A DNA stretch of 64,000 bases from Rheum nobile (Eukaryota; Streptophyta; Magnoliopsida; Caryophyllales; Polygonaceae), in NCBI GenBank assembly GCA_027886185.1, contig WOAB01000215.1, positions 1-64,000 of the forward strand. The letters run 5' to 3'. A model generated the notes under the pieces. That model worked only from the letters and a program-made list of their open reading frames with translations, did not search any database and was not told where the DNA came from. Positions 1 through 10,614 of the stretch are shown here, piece by piece (position 1 is the first letter of the stretch; every line of letters begins with the position of its first letter). Both the position numbers and the translations under genes were made by a program.

Positions 1-229
1 CCAACAACATTCATCAGCTGAAGCACGCGTGGCTTTTCCTCCGCTTGGGCCTAATTTCCACGGGCCTTTCTTTCTCTAATTTAGCCCATCAATCAAGTGG
101 CTTTTAATTAATTAATTACCAAACTTCGCCCCCACACGCCATGCACATGAATGTGTCTAAATCTACCCGAATGGCACCAATAAAACCTCTAATGACTCTT
201 ACTTAAGCCTACAAAGTAGTGCTTATCAT
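1..229. other. Gene-free left margin
   Basis: I see no supportable gene here. The stretch is AT-rich spacer left of the first coiled-coil/helicase unit, and it does not resemble the sequence upstream of the second copy of that unit near 24 kb. It may therefore be the pre-insertion or pre-duplication flank. Confidence 0.4.
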
Positions 230-510
230 TATGAACAATATTCAATAAAGAATGACATGCCCAAAAATTGAACAAAAAAACCTAAATAAATGCATGGACA
301 TGATCGACCATGTTCCTTCTCATTTTCACTCAACAACCCTAAACCCTCTTTGTTCGTTTTGCTGAGACAAGGTCCTTCACTGTTGCGCCGAACTTGAAGG
401 TAACCCTCTTTGTTTTGGGTGGTTTCATACTGGGTCAATAAGCAAGCATGTATCACTGTGTTTTGGCTGGAAATTTTTCTTTTTTCTGCAGTACGTTCAA
501 CTCAAGCCCA

Positions 511-895
511 ATGTCGTACAACGACACCTCAAGTTATCAAAGCGGGGACCCCCGAAAATATGAACATCCATCAACATCTCCTATACTTTCTCAAATAGAG
601 GAGAAGTTTCAAGAACAGTTAGACATGTTGCTAATGAATAGCCCACGTTCCAACATGTTGGGTGAAATAATCACACGCCTACGTATTGAGATACATAAAC
701 TTCGACACAGAATTATGGAACTCAATACAAGTGAGATGCAATTCGATCATGCAATTTGGCGACTAAATGCAAGGGTGGCAGAACTTGAAGCTGAAAATAA
801 GCCTACAGTCCCAGGAAAACTTCAGGAACCATGTAATAATTTCTATTTCTGCGTTTGGTGCTGGTGTGATTCTAGGAATTAGTTTCTTTCAACAT
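511..895 (+). pseudogene. Coiled-coil tail-anchored protein, copy 1 (frameshifted)
   Basis: The reading frame opens with the same start region as the copy at 24,254 (MSYNDTSSYQSGDPRKYEHP here). It continues through the heptad-rich stretch around LRIEIHKLRHRIMEL and ARVAELEAEN. Just after that, near position 802, one base is missing relative to the second copy. The frame then leaves the alignment and ends at 880-882, losing the hydrophobic C-terminal anchor, although the DNA for the anchor is still recognisable downstream in another frame (about 840-895). A 5' leader intron (donor near 401, acceptor near 491) is shared with copy 2. I do not recognise the family. Confidence 0.7.
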
Positions 896-1224
896 TTGTT
901 ATCGAGCATGTAGGCATGGTTGAGGATGAATTAACTATAAAGTATGTACCTCATGACTTTGGTTTTTTATGTAAGAGGATGAATTAAATTCGAATAGTAT
1001 TCGTAAGCATGGTTGATTCTACATGTCAGATTGCCAAAATTTTGATGTAGCTCTTCATGTAAGTTTTGCAAATTCAAGCACAATGCCAGCACTAGACACA
1101 CAGACAATAGTTGCCAGTACACTGGATACCATACATTTCTACAAAAAGGATAGTTGTCAACTGGCTGCTATCATTACATTACTAGAATCACATCGAAATT
1201 AGGAAACCTCCTCTTTCACGTGAA

Positions 1225-3892
1225 ATGCACAACCTTCATAGGCGCTATTTGCAAACATAATAGCATAACATTTTGTGCCAGTGCCAATCCTGTCAATGAC
1301 CAACAACACGATTGGTTAATCAACTTTTAATGCATTTGATAACCAACTAAGTTTTTTACATGGAATTACCTTTTCAATAATATAAGGGTTTCCAACAATA
1401 ATAAGCAATGATCGGGCACAAGTCAGGGCAAATTGAACCTCTTCGGGTTGCTCAGATATCCCATGCGGAAAGTCCTGTCATATTCGTCGGTTTCTCGGTC
1501 GATCTGACGGTTGACAGGATGATCACTTCCTTTTCTTTACCCAGAAATTGCTCAACCCCGCCAATCTCAATATCTCTCATATGTAGAGACATGAGAGCCT
1601 TCCCTATCTTTAGTACTTGTTGTGGGAAAGGGGTAATAATTCCGATGTCTTGCTCAAACACATTCCTTCTTATGAGCTTCTGTACGAGCTCAACCACCAT
1701 GCTAGCTTCAATCCTATTAAACCATGAAGGGCTGCCCTTTTCCCTCTCATCAAAGCCTTGGATGTCACAGAACATGAAAGGGAAGTTCCCATTAGGAAGC
1801 ATATCAGCCCAAGGTAGAAAGATGTGTCACTGTCTTTTCGATATGGAATCAATGCTCCACTATAAAATAGTCTTGAAGGAACACAAATAATTACAGGGTG
1901 GCTCCGATAATTCTTCACCAACATTGTGACATAATTGCGATCCCCTGATCTGTAAACTTCAAAGTCCAACAACCTCTCCAGAAAAGATCTTTCCAAACCA
2001 TAAGCCTCAGCTTTCTTTGAATGAATATCAGGCCCAAGTTGTTTGGGATCACCACAAAGAACAATAATTGTGTTGTTTTGTAAGAGGGTTGATATGGGGA
2101 TCATTGTCTCTGCTCTGAAACTTGGCTTGCATCATCTAAGATGATGTGGGAGAAGTGGCCATGGTTAACCCCTTCAGCATAGAGGTAAGATGCACTCGTG
2201 TATGTCATTATTATTATCTTGTACCTGTAGAGTGCATCTCGAGAAGGGCAAGTGAAGAAACCTTCATTGTAGGTACAGAACCTCAATAATGCAGCGTTCA
2301 TTTTTTCTAAGGGACGACGTGTGGCATTCAACCTATAAATATCTTCCTCCCTAAGTTTCATCCCCTCGGAAAGGATTTTCTATAATATGTGATCTGCCGC
2401 GCAATTTGAAGAAGCACATGCCAGTATATGAGAATTATGTCTAGTTTTATAGAGTTGTAGGATCACCTCCACCAGTGTTTTTGTCTTTCTTGTTCCCGGG
2501 GGTCCATAAATCACATAAGGAGCTGCTCCTCTATACCCTAAAATTAAGCGAACAACATTTTTCTACTCCTCGTCAAGAAGAAGTGAGATAGGCACAAGAT
2601 TGTTTTGCTGTAATCCTCCGCTTTCCATGATACTCATGGGGAAAGAGAAAGTTTTCGTGTAATGCCTCTGGCCCTCTGCGGATAGAATGGCTTGACGAAG
2701 CCTACTGAAATTTACCTCGTTGTACACAAAACAGATTTCATACACATTGCTATCTATGTGCTTTGGTAACATCCATCATCAAATTGCAATAATACTTCAT
2801 CAGCCTCAACACGGTGGATCCAACCCTGTTCAAAGAACAATGGCAAGTTCAACATGAGAACACAACATTGGCAACGATAATTCATGCAATTGTGACAACA
2901 AATATGAATTTCTATTTCATTGTTCATTCTGACAATAACTTATAACACTTTGACAAAATATTAGGACAACTGACATTCTCCACATACCTGATCAAGAGAA
3001 TATTCTCCATAAACATTCACCACATCTCTACGGACAACTGAGGGCCTTCTTTCACCTAGTCCTGGCACTTTAAGTGCTACAAGCCGATAATCCTTTTGTC
3101 TCAAAGTAACAGACTTCATATTATATGCTTTCACGTAATCCTATAAACAAATATAAAAAGAGAACATTCAACAAGTTGGTACTACGAGAGAACCATGCCA
3201 TATAACTATCCCCTCAGTCCCCCAACCCCATACAGAGAAAATATAACACTTACCATAATCAGAAGTTCCTCCATCCCTAACAAAGCATTGAAATACAACG
3301 CATAATTTTCCTCTATTAGCCTTGTAAGACAACTTTAGAGATTTCCTCAAACTCTATCGCTTTCCTTATCTCTGGTGGTATGTTATATGGTTTCTGAGGA
3401 GCCAAAGCTTTGGATACTTTCTTCAGCCAAGAGGAAGACAACTCGTTCAATACTCACAACATCAGTTTCGATATGCACTATAGATGTGAAAACGCCAATC
3501 TCCTTGGGCACAAAAGACAGCCATATAGTCAGGCTACCATGTGGCCTCAAAGTTCGTTCCTCCATATAAAAGAACCGACAAAATCTTCCTTGGGTATGTC
3601 ATCTGGCTGGCAGATGGAGGTTTCATCAGTGACAAAACAAATGAATCTTCAGGATTTGAAGCATAAATCTTCACACACCAAAGTAAAACATCTTCTGAAG
3701 TGGTGTTTTCTATTGTGAATGACGCCGCGGCAACCTTGTTGATAGAACCGATTGAGGCTTTCCTCCAGCAAATGGAAACGGCACATGGACCATGACAGGA
3801 CCCTCCTCAGTAGGAGTGGAAGTTGTGACTGAGGGAACATCCATGAAGCCAACCTTTCCCTTCTCATCAATGTTGGAGTATTCATCACCCAT
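1225..3892 (-). pseudogene. SDE3-like RNA helicase, copy 1 (decayed)
   Basis: This is a superfamily-1 RNA helicase of the SDE3/MOV10 type, recognisable from its start (MGDEYSNIDEKGKVGFMDV) through motifs for DDASQ, VLCGDPKQLGP, NYRSHP, IITPFPQQV and VEQFLG. SDE3 in Arabidopsis acts in RNA silencing with RNA-dependent RNA polymerase. This copy is dead. There is an in-frame TAG just before the helicase core (near 2564) and another downstream of the Walker A motif (near 2390). A one-base loss lies after DDASQVSE (near 2111), and frameshifts occur near 3720, near 1815 and in the last exon. The Walker A loop reads GPPGTRKT, so the glycine before the catalytic lysine has become arginine, which should abolish ATP binding. 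Exon order matches the copy at 24,969-27,641. Confidence 0.85.
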
Positions 3893-4807
3893 ACCTATTT
3901 GGCACTCAATTACAATCTAACAGAAGTTGTGAGTCCACAAGCAAAGAATACAACCAGACGAGCTGCTCTAAGGAGATGAAAGAGATGAAGACTCGAAAGA
4001 GATGGGTGAGATGAAGTGAAACAAAGAGAGAGTAGGAGTGGAAGCATGTAGATAAAAATACTCAAACAAGACACACTCCAAGGAGATGGGTGAGATGAAG
4101 TGTAATTAATATATGTGTAATTAAGATCTCTGTAAAGTAAAATAGTCAAAGAAGCAGAGCATCGGAGAGGGAGCATTCTGAGTATGGTCAAATAGCAGTC
4201 AAATCTATTAAGTATGTACAAACATGGAACATTCTGAATACGGTCAAATTTGTCAGTGGTACACTATCAATTTGTCAAAATAGTATTAATGCAATGTCAC
4301 AATAGTAATTTAAAATGTCACGGGTCCAAGTAAATACAGTGTCAACTTACTATTGATTTTTGGGTGTTGAAATCACCATCAGTACGAGTGGCACCATGTA
4401 GCTAAAAATACTCAAACATGGAGCATTTTCTAATTAAGATATCTGTAAAGTAGATTGGTGAGATGAAGTGCAATTAATATCTCTGTAAAGTAAAATAGTC
4501 AAAGAAGCAGATCATCGGAGAGGGAGATGCAATTAAGACATCTTGTATTTAGATTGGTGAGATGAACTATTCAGCTTCTGAGTAGAACTATTCAGCCAGA
4601 TGTCACATGTCCTACACAAATTAGGCAAGCATGTAATATGGTTTAATGTGACATTACATACTAAAGTTTACTGTTGATTTCTGGGTGTTGAGATCACTAT
4701 CCCTATCAGTACAGAAATATGTGTAATTTTTAGTTGTAGTTTTGACATTATTATTCTTAAGTATGACATATGTTTTACTAAGGCCGACATGAGTTTTCGA
4801 TAATAGC

Positions 4808-4832
4808 GGGGGGGGGGGGGGGGGGGGGGGGG
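4808..4832 (+). repeat. Poly(G) tract, 25 nt
   Basis: An uninterrupted run of 25 G lies exactly where copy 1 of the duplicated unit stops matching copy 2. It is G-quadruplex capable and also a typical place for assembly error. A second, 15-G run lies at 12,368. Confidence 0.9.
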
Positions 4833-5159
4833 AGGAGAGTATGACATAGTACATTTGGTCGCTTGTGAATCTTTGGTTTAACATTATTTTGCCTCAAATT
4901 TAACTTGAAAAATCACTTGTGAATCAATTTGTCTACTTCTGGTTGCCACTTAACTTGGGGGAGGCAATTGAGAGAAATTCAAATTCTTACAATCCTAGTT
5001 GATGACACCACCACACTTGCCGCTCTAGCTTGAGCCTCATAAGTCCATTCAAGATCGTATGCTTGATGACTTCATATTAAGACATGATAGGGAAGTTGAG
5101 AAGATTACTACATGTCTTGAAGAATTTTATAATCAACTTGTTGTAAATGTGCTTAAACC

Positions 5160-5930
5160 TCATTTAATCTAATTTTCATCTCTTTTAGGTACGGTGGACT
5201 CTTTGAGAACTCAAGTAGCTACATTAACCACACAAAATCAGAAATTGGAAGATCAAATTGATGAGTTGGTTAATCCAAAGTTGCCTACAGCGCCACCTGA
5301 AGTGCATTTTATTTAACATTGCACAGCTATTTTACAACAGGTTGAAAAGGAGTGGGATGACCCACAATTTGATAGAAGAGCCTACCCAACTAACCAAAGA
5401 GTACCCCATAATTGACGAGTTTGAGCTGTCACAGAACGCTACTCCGACTACTAGTACCAATACCGAAAAGCTTCCTGATATATTGCCCGATGTAGCTATG
5501 TTACCACAAGCTGCATTGGAAATCCAAAAACCCAAGGTGAAGGCTAATCCAGAGAGAAAAGGTCGGAGTAGATGAAAAAAAGAAAAAGAAGCCATGTTGA
5601 CCGTGATACAATTGAGTTTAAGGAATGGGATCATGTGATTCTCTATTATCATAAGTCGAGTATGTTTCGGAAAGCAAGAGCACGAGATGGTCCGGTCCAT
5701 ACTACCTGAACCAAGTTCTTCAAAATGATTCTTTTGAGCTATGGAATAAGAACTCGGGTATTTCAGAGTCCACAAGATTCGACTAAAGTCTTACAAAGAG
5801 CATGATCCGATTGAATTGGGTGTCACCGACCCGCCTGATACGAGGTCTTGACACTGGTGAAGGTCAGGCTGACGACCTAAGACAAGCACTTTTTAGGAGG
5901 CAACCTAAAGTACGTATTTATTTATTAAAA
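5160..5930 (+). pseudogene. Ty3/gypsy-type remnant (integrase C-terminal end)
   Basis: The segment has several broken frames. Around 5,600-5,850 the pieces KEWDHVILYYHKSSMF, then VLQNDSFELWNKNSG, then IELGVTDPPD line up as the C-terminal tail of a plant Ty3/gypsy integrase of the Athila/Tat kind, where the pattern is usually 'GDxVLLYNSxLKxFPGKL...GPF' followed by an RVNGxRLKxY-like stretch. Frameshifts and stops separate the pieces. Upstream, 5,190-5,310 encodes a short coiled-coil-like piece (LRTQVATLTTQNQKLEDQI) whose family I do not recognise. Confidence 0.55.
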
Positions 5931-5949
5931 AAAAACTAAAAAGTCAATT

Positions 5950-6140
5950 TCTGGAGAAGTGCACGGTTGGCGACAAACCGTGCACGGTTTGTGACGGACC
6001 GTGCACAATAATAGGAAGCTCTCGAACGCAACGCACAACCCGTGCGATAAAACGCATGGCCGTGCATTTGTAAAAAAACATTGTTTCTTTTCGGGAGCGA
6101 CGCACGGCCTGTGCGGTGAAACGCACGGCTGTGCGTTCGC
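5950..6140. repeat. Clustered GC-rich inverted repeats (GCACGG/CCGTGC)
   Basis: The words GCACGG, CCGTGC, GCACGGC and their complements recur about ten times in under 200 bp, as pairs around short spacers (for example GCACGGTT...AACCGTGC and GCACGGTT...GACCGTGC). Several hairpins could form. Similar GC palindrome clusters sit next to Ty3-like sequence at 34,325-34,490, so they may be a structural part of related LTR elements. Confidence 0.75.
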
Positions 6141-6480
6141 GTGAAAAAAAAAAATTTACTTTTCTGAAGAAAAAAATTCAGTTTCCCTTTTCTTTTTCTT
6201 TCCCCTACTTTCTTCTTCCCCCGATCTCCATCTACCAGCCGCCATCCCCTTTCCTAACCTACTACCAGCCGTCCCCGATACACCATCTCCCTCACCTTTC
6301 ATTTCATCCCACCCTCTCCATCTCCATCGCACCACTCACACCTCCGCGCCCCACCAAGGCTCGTGACTTGCATGCGCGCCCTACCTGCTCGTGACCACCA
6401 CTTCAGCCCCTGCTGCTGTCGGCCTCGCACCGCTGCAGCCCCGACATTGCCTGTGCCGCCGAGCCGAAGTCCGTCCTCCG
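6141..6480. other. Pyrimidine-rich spacer
   Basis: A CT-rich stretch (TTTCTTTTTCTTTCCCC and CCATCTCC-type words) with no supportable gene. The short open frames look like low-complexity translations. It sits between the GC palindromes and sequence with no recognisable coding content. Confidence 0.5.
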
Positions 6481-6851
6481 CCGCTCAACAACAGTGCCCA
6501 GACCCAAATCGCGTAAAAATTGGGTAACTTCTCTTCCCCTAATTTCATGTCGTCCACTTAGCAGAATTTTTGGGGTCAAGCTCTCATGCTATCTGATGCT
6601 CAAATGGGTAGATACAATTCTGAAAGGTTTGTTGTGGAATTTGAACTTCAACGTATCTGTCGTATCCTGGATCTAATGATAATGGATATAATGAGAGGAT
6701 ACAGTGTGCATAATTTTTGAGTGTCGGGTGTGCTGATAATGTTGACTTGTTGGGCACCTATATCTAGATTTTACTCTTGTTGTTTAGGTTGTGTTCGTGG
6801 TTCGTAATTTGTTATCCAATGCTTTTGTTGCTAACTTTGCTTAAACAGTTA

Positions 6852-7180
6852 GGGTCAATTTAGTATTGATATCAGGATATTAAGTATGGGTATGAGATAT
6901 CAGTCATACCCATATATATGTTTAGTATATCCTGATATCGATATCAAACGGATATCTACTGTTGGTACATGTGGATATCAATATTAGTGATATCAAAGTG
7001 ATATCAGAGTGGTATTGAAGTGTTATTTTGATATCTTCCAGAAAATTGGTATATCAAACATATCACTCATATCCATATCCATATCTGATACCTTGATATC
7101 ACTCATATCTATATCTTGATATCCATACCGATACCCATACCTGATATCTCATATCTTTGATATAGATACCAAACGAGCCC
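6852..7180. mobile_element. MITE, PIF/Harbinger (Tourist-like), GATATC-rich
   Basis: The 329-bp segment begins GGGTCAATTTAGTATTGATATC and its other end, read on the complementary strand, is GGGCTCGTTTGGTATCTATATC (15 of 22 positions identical). It is flanked on both sides by TTA (6849-6851 and 7181-7183), the 3-bp target duplication typical of PIF/Harbinger elements. The inside is packed with GATATC, ATATC and CCATAC words in both orientations and has no ORF. It is a non-autonomous element and would need transposase from elsewhere. Confidence 0.7.
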
Positions 7181-7183
7181 TTA

Positions 7184-9494
7184 GATGTCATTGGCTTGAA
7201 TGGACTATATTTGTGTTTGTTGTGTCAGAATAGGCCGGCTACTTAACATGAGATTGAAGATTAGTGTGTTGTTTTGATTGGTGTAAGCACTTGCGTTTTT
7301 GGTATTTGCTTGTTGCTCTTTGTTTTCCTTTGGCTTGTTTTGGACATGTTCAATTAGGAGAAATGCTACTGAAATTTCCTGAACATTCTTTTGGTCTACA
7401 AAGAGCATGTGTTGTTCCAAACTACCTCTCGAGCTTATTACGACTACGCCTTAATGTCGGACTTTTTGGTGAGCTTCTTTTCCTCTTTCTTTTATTTCTA
7501 CATTGGGAACAATGTAGAATTTAAGCTTGGAGAAGGGATAATTCTATGTGTAACTCCGTTTGCATTTTAGTATTTTTAGTGTTATTTTTTCGTTTTGCAT
7601 AACATTTCATGCATCATGCATTGCATTTTAGGTGTTTGATATGATTACCATGCTTTGCTTCTGTTTGTTTGTCTAGCTAAATTCCTCTTGAAATATTTCG
7701 ATTGTTGATATTATAATCGATTTTAAGCATGTTGATGAGAATTTTCATCTTTGATAATGTTTGAGTTAAGGTATGTATTTAGTCATTCATTGAGATTATT
7801 TAAGACTGAAATTCTAGACATATTCCCTGTGAGATTTTGAACCTTGGGACTGCACATAATTGAGTCCTCTTATTTCTTTTCATGTGTGTGATTCTCACTT
7901 TGACTACTTTATCTCTAGAACTTGTGTTTAGAACTTATTTTGAGGCTACGATTATGACTCTTGTGCATGATATAAAAATAATTGAGGCCTTATTTTTATT
8001 AGCCTATATTTCTCTTTACCATCCTTATATGTTATTCCTCTGCTTGATGTCAGTCTGAGCCTAATTAGCCTATTTCTTTGGAAGCCAGTCAAAACCGACA
8101 ATAAGAAAATATTCAAGCATGGAAATTACAACAAAGCAAAAATAGAGCTAAAGCGATCTAGAGCGAGTGGTGAGCAAAGCACGATCAGACGAACGCGCCA
8201 CCAGAAGATGAGTCAGACAAGAGAAAACTTGCGAAAGTGTTGAACGGACTATCATGACGTGCCCTCTCTAGGAGGAATTTTCAGGAGCCTCAACCATGAT
8301 GTTGCCTTCGTACAAGAGGGATCTTCATTGAGCTACAGACACGACCACGACCACGATCGGACACTCAGTCAACACCCTAGATCAGCTCCACAAATGCAGC
8401 GAAGAATTTGACATCCATACTCGAATAAAACGGAATCGTAATAGATAAACAAGGGTGAAAATTAATGCGAAAAAAAAACCCGCATCAATTAGTCTTGAAT
8501 TTGGTGTATATGGCTTGTAAATGGACCTGATATATGGGTCTATGATTTGATTAATGGGCCTGAAATATGGACTAGTGGTATATGGCTGATATAAAAGTAA
8601 TTACTATTTTTAATCAAGCCATCACAAGCTTGCTGATCTATAGGATTGTAGGATGGATTTCTTTCCTTTTTTTTTTATTCAAATTAAGCGTAAACAAGAC
8701 GTCAATTTAACATATTTTTATTTTTTTTATTGTCTCTATCCTCAAGTCAATAGGGGAGGCAAATAATAGCTAATAGTTGGTGTTGGCCGATGATCACAAC
8801 AAGCGGTGGTTCCGCGAGTGTTGAGCCGAAATCCGGCGATTCAATTGTAGGTCGAGTCAGATCTAGTGACAGGAAAAGTATCTGCGGCGGCATTGGGGCA
8901 CAAGGGGCGATTTAGAGATGTTCGAGAGATTCAACTCTGAATCGGTGTGGATCGAGCAAATAAGATACAGATCTAAGTTGGAGAAGCTCAGATTTTGGAT
9001 TGGTAAATGGTGCAGGGTCTTTGCCGGTAAGTGAATCGGATTTGAGTTGTTGCACCGTCAAAGTGGACCAAACACCACGAGATTTGGGATGGAGCCCAAA
9101 TTGGGTCGGTTAGGAGAATTTGGTTTGTTTTTGTTTTTGAGTTCTTCGTGATAGGCGTTGTATATGCTGTTATTTGTATGATAGCTCATTTTGAATCGAT
9201 TTCAAGTTTTTCTGGGTATTCAAATGGAGGTTACAGGGGATAAGGCGAGCCTCTTGGTATGCTGAGTGTTTTTTCAATTGTAATTTGATATTCTACTTTC
9301 TTTTGAATAGGTTGTAGGTTTAGTTGGAATATTTAATAGGAGAGATTTGAGTATGCCGAGAATTTGGATTGTCCCCAATGTTGGTGGTCGTGCTGTGTCG
9401 GAGATGTTGGTTAGCAGTTACGCCTGATGTAGTGGGGGGGTCTTGCGGTGTTGGTTGGCAGGTTGGCCGAAGGTGTTGGGAGGGGTTTACTCCT
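7184..9494. other. Non-coding retroelement-like spacer
   Basis: No gene can be supported. Near 7,495-7,535 the sequence reads TACATTGGGAACAATGTAGA followed by a purine-rich stretch, a word often found in the non-coding part of plant Athila/Tat-type Ty3 elements, in line with the integrase tail at 5.6 kb. From 8,750 the composition becomes less AT-rich. A TGACAGGAA near 8,868 is one base off the MULE nonamer. Confidence 0.4.
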
Positions 9495-9503
9495 TTAGTT
9501 ATT
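9495..9503 (+). repeat. Left 9-bp target duplication (TTAGTTATT)
   Basis: TTAGTTATT here is identical to 29,155-29,163. Nine base pairs is the usual target duplication of Mutator-like elements. Just inside, both ends share a GGA..GCA..ATACCCC pattern in inverted orientation. The repeat is AT-rich, so chance identity is not excluded. Confidence 0.55.
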
Positions 9504-9620
9504 GGAAATAGCACTCAATACCCCATTTTTAATATAGGCTTTGTAAAACTATCCTATCTCTTTTGGTTTTTGTAAATTTATCTCAAAGATTTTTTCCTTG
9601 TTTTTTGCAATTATACCCCA
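9504..9620. repeat. Left terminal inverted repeat (degenerate)
   Basis: The end begins GGAAATAGCACTCAATACCCC. The right end on the complementary strand reads GGATTTGCATATATACCCC three bases in from its repeat border, about 15 matching positions with two gaps. A second shared block, T-rich then GCA..TATACC, lies about 75-100 bp further in at both ends. Divergence is high. Confidence 0.45.
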
Positions 9621-10614
9621 CAAATAAAAAATTAAATGAAATTTGACTTTTCTTTTTCTTTTCGAAAAGAAATTCCGACATGACACTATTTTAATTGGAA
9701 AAAAAAAATGAAACCCCAATCATTTTGAATTCCAAAATGAAATGTGAAAAATTTGCTACAGGTACAAAAACTCAAATCATTTCCTTTTCCTTTTCTCTCC
9801 CAGAGGTTTCCTCTTCGCCGGCGGAATCTAGATTTATTTTTTTCGGCGAGATTCACCGATTCCGGCGTGAAGCTTTCTCTTCCAGGTTTGTTTGCCTTCT
9901 TCACCGTTCGAGGTAGCTTAAACCCTTCTTCAACGTTCGAGGTAGCTTAATCCCTTCATCGCCGCTTGAGCTCCGAGTAAGGCCCTTGCGATTCCGCTTA
10001 AGGCTCTTGCGATTCTGTCGCGATTCCGATTCATCTGCCTCTTCTGTCTATCTCTTCGAGCCTTGTTGTTCGAGGTAGGTATGTCAAGTTTTTCAGAGTT
10101 CAAGTCATTTAACGCCATTTTAGGGTTGCTCCGTTGCTGTTCATTTGGTTTTTAGGGTTGATTCACTGTTGTTTGAGCTGAAATGAAGTGAGAAAGTGAG
10201 GTTGAATGCAGCAAATTGTATCAACCTGTGAAATCCGTGTTTGTAAAATGAGAATGTCAGATTATGTTTGTTTTTGTCACAATTGCAGGAATTACCATTG
10301 TATGAACATTTCTTGTCAGCGTTGATGAAATATTTGTCACATCGTATAGTTGTTATTGTTGAAATGATTAATTTGATTGTCATGAATGTCATTATGTTGT
10401 GTTTTGAAATTCTAATGTTGTTATTTTCCTGACATTATAGCTCTCTTACTCTTGCAACTTCCTTGTCTTCTCGTGTGATCTGTACATCTGGGTATGTTGA
10501 GTTGAGTTAGGTGCTTAGAAAAAGCTTAAATGTTGATATTTTTTGTTGTTTGTCTATCTCCCCCAGTGCAGCTGAAGTGGTGTAGTTCTTCATATTAAAA
10601 CGGAGGAGATTAAA

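Larger units (their letters stand above)
230..4807. repeat. Duplicated unit, copy 1 (coiled-coil gene + SDE3-like helicase)
   Basis: This block is collinear with 24,050-28,362. Both copies hold the same order: a 5' leader with a short intron, a small coiled-coil gene on +, a gene-free gap, an SDE3-like helicase on -, and an AT-rich tail with many TGACA/TGTCA words. The similarity can be followed by eye to the end of the tail, where this copy stops at a poly(G) run and copy 2 continues into other sequence. This copy carries many more stops and frameshifts than copy 2, so it is either older or under less constraint. Confidence 0.85.

Noticed and set aside
1408..1890. 160-codon open frame on + opposite helicase copy 1
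   Set aside because: It is the antisense of the helicase motifs region; a matching antisense frame exists in copy 2 (25,213-25,632). There is no independent sign of coding.
3410..3718. 102-codon open frame on + opposite helicase copy 1 exon 1
   Set aside because: Shadow of the minus-strand helicase N-terminal exon, which aligns with copy 2 and with SDE3.
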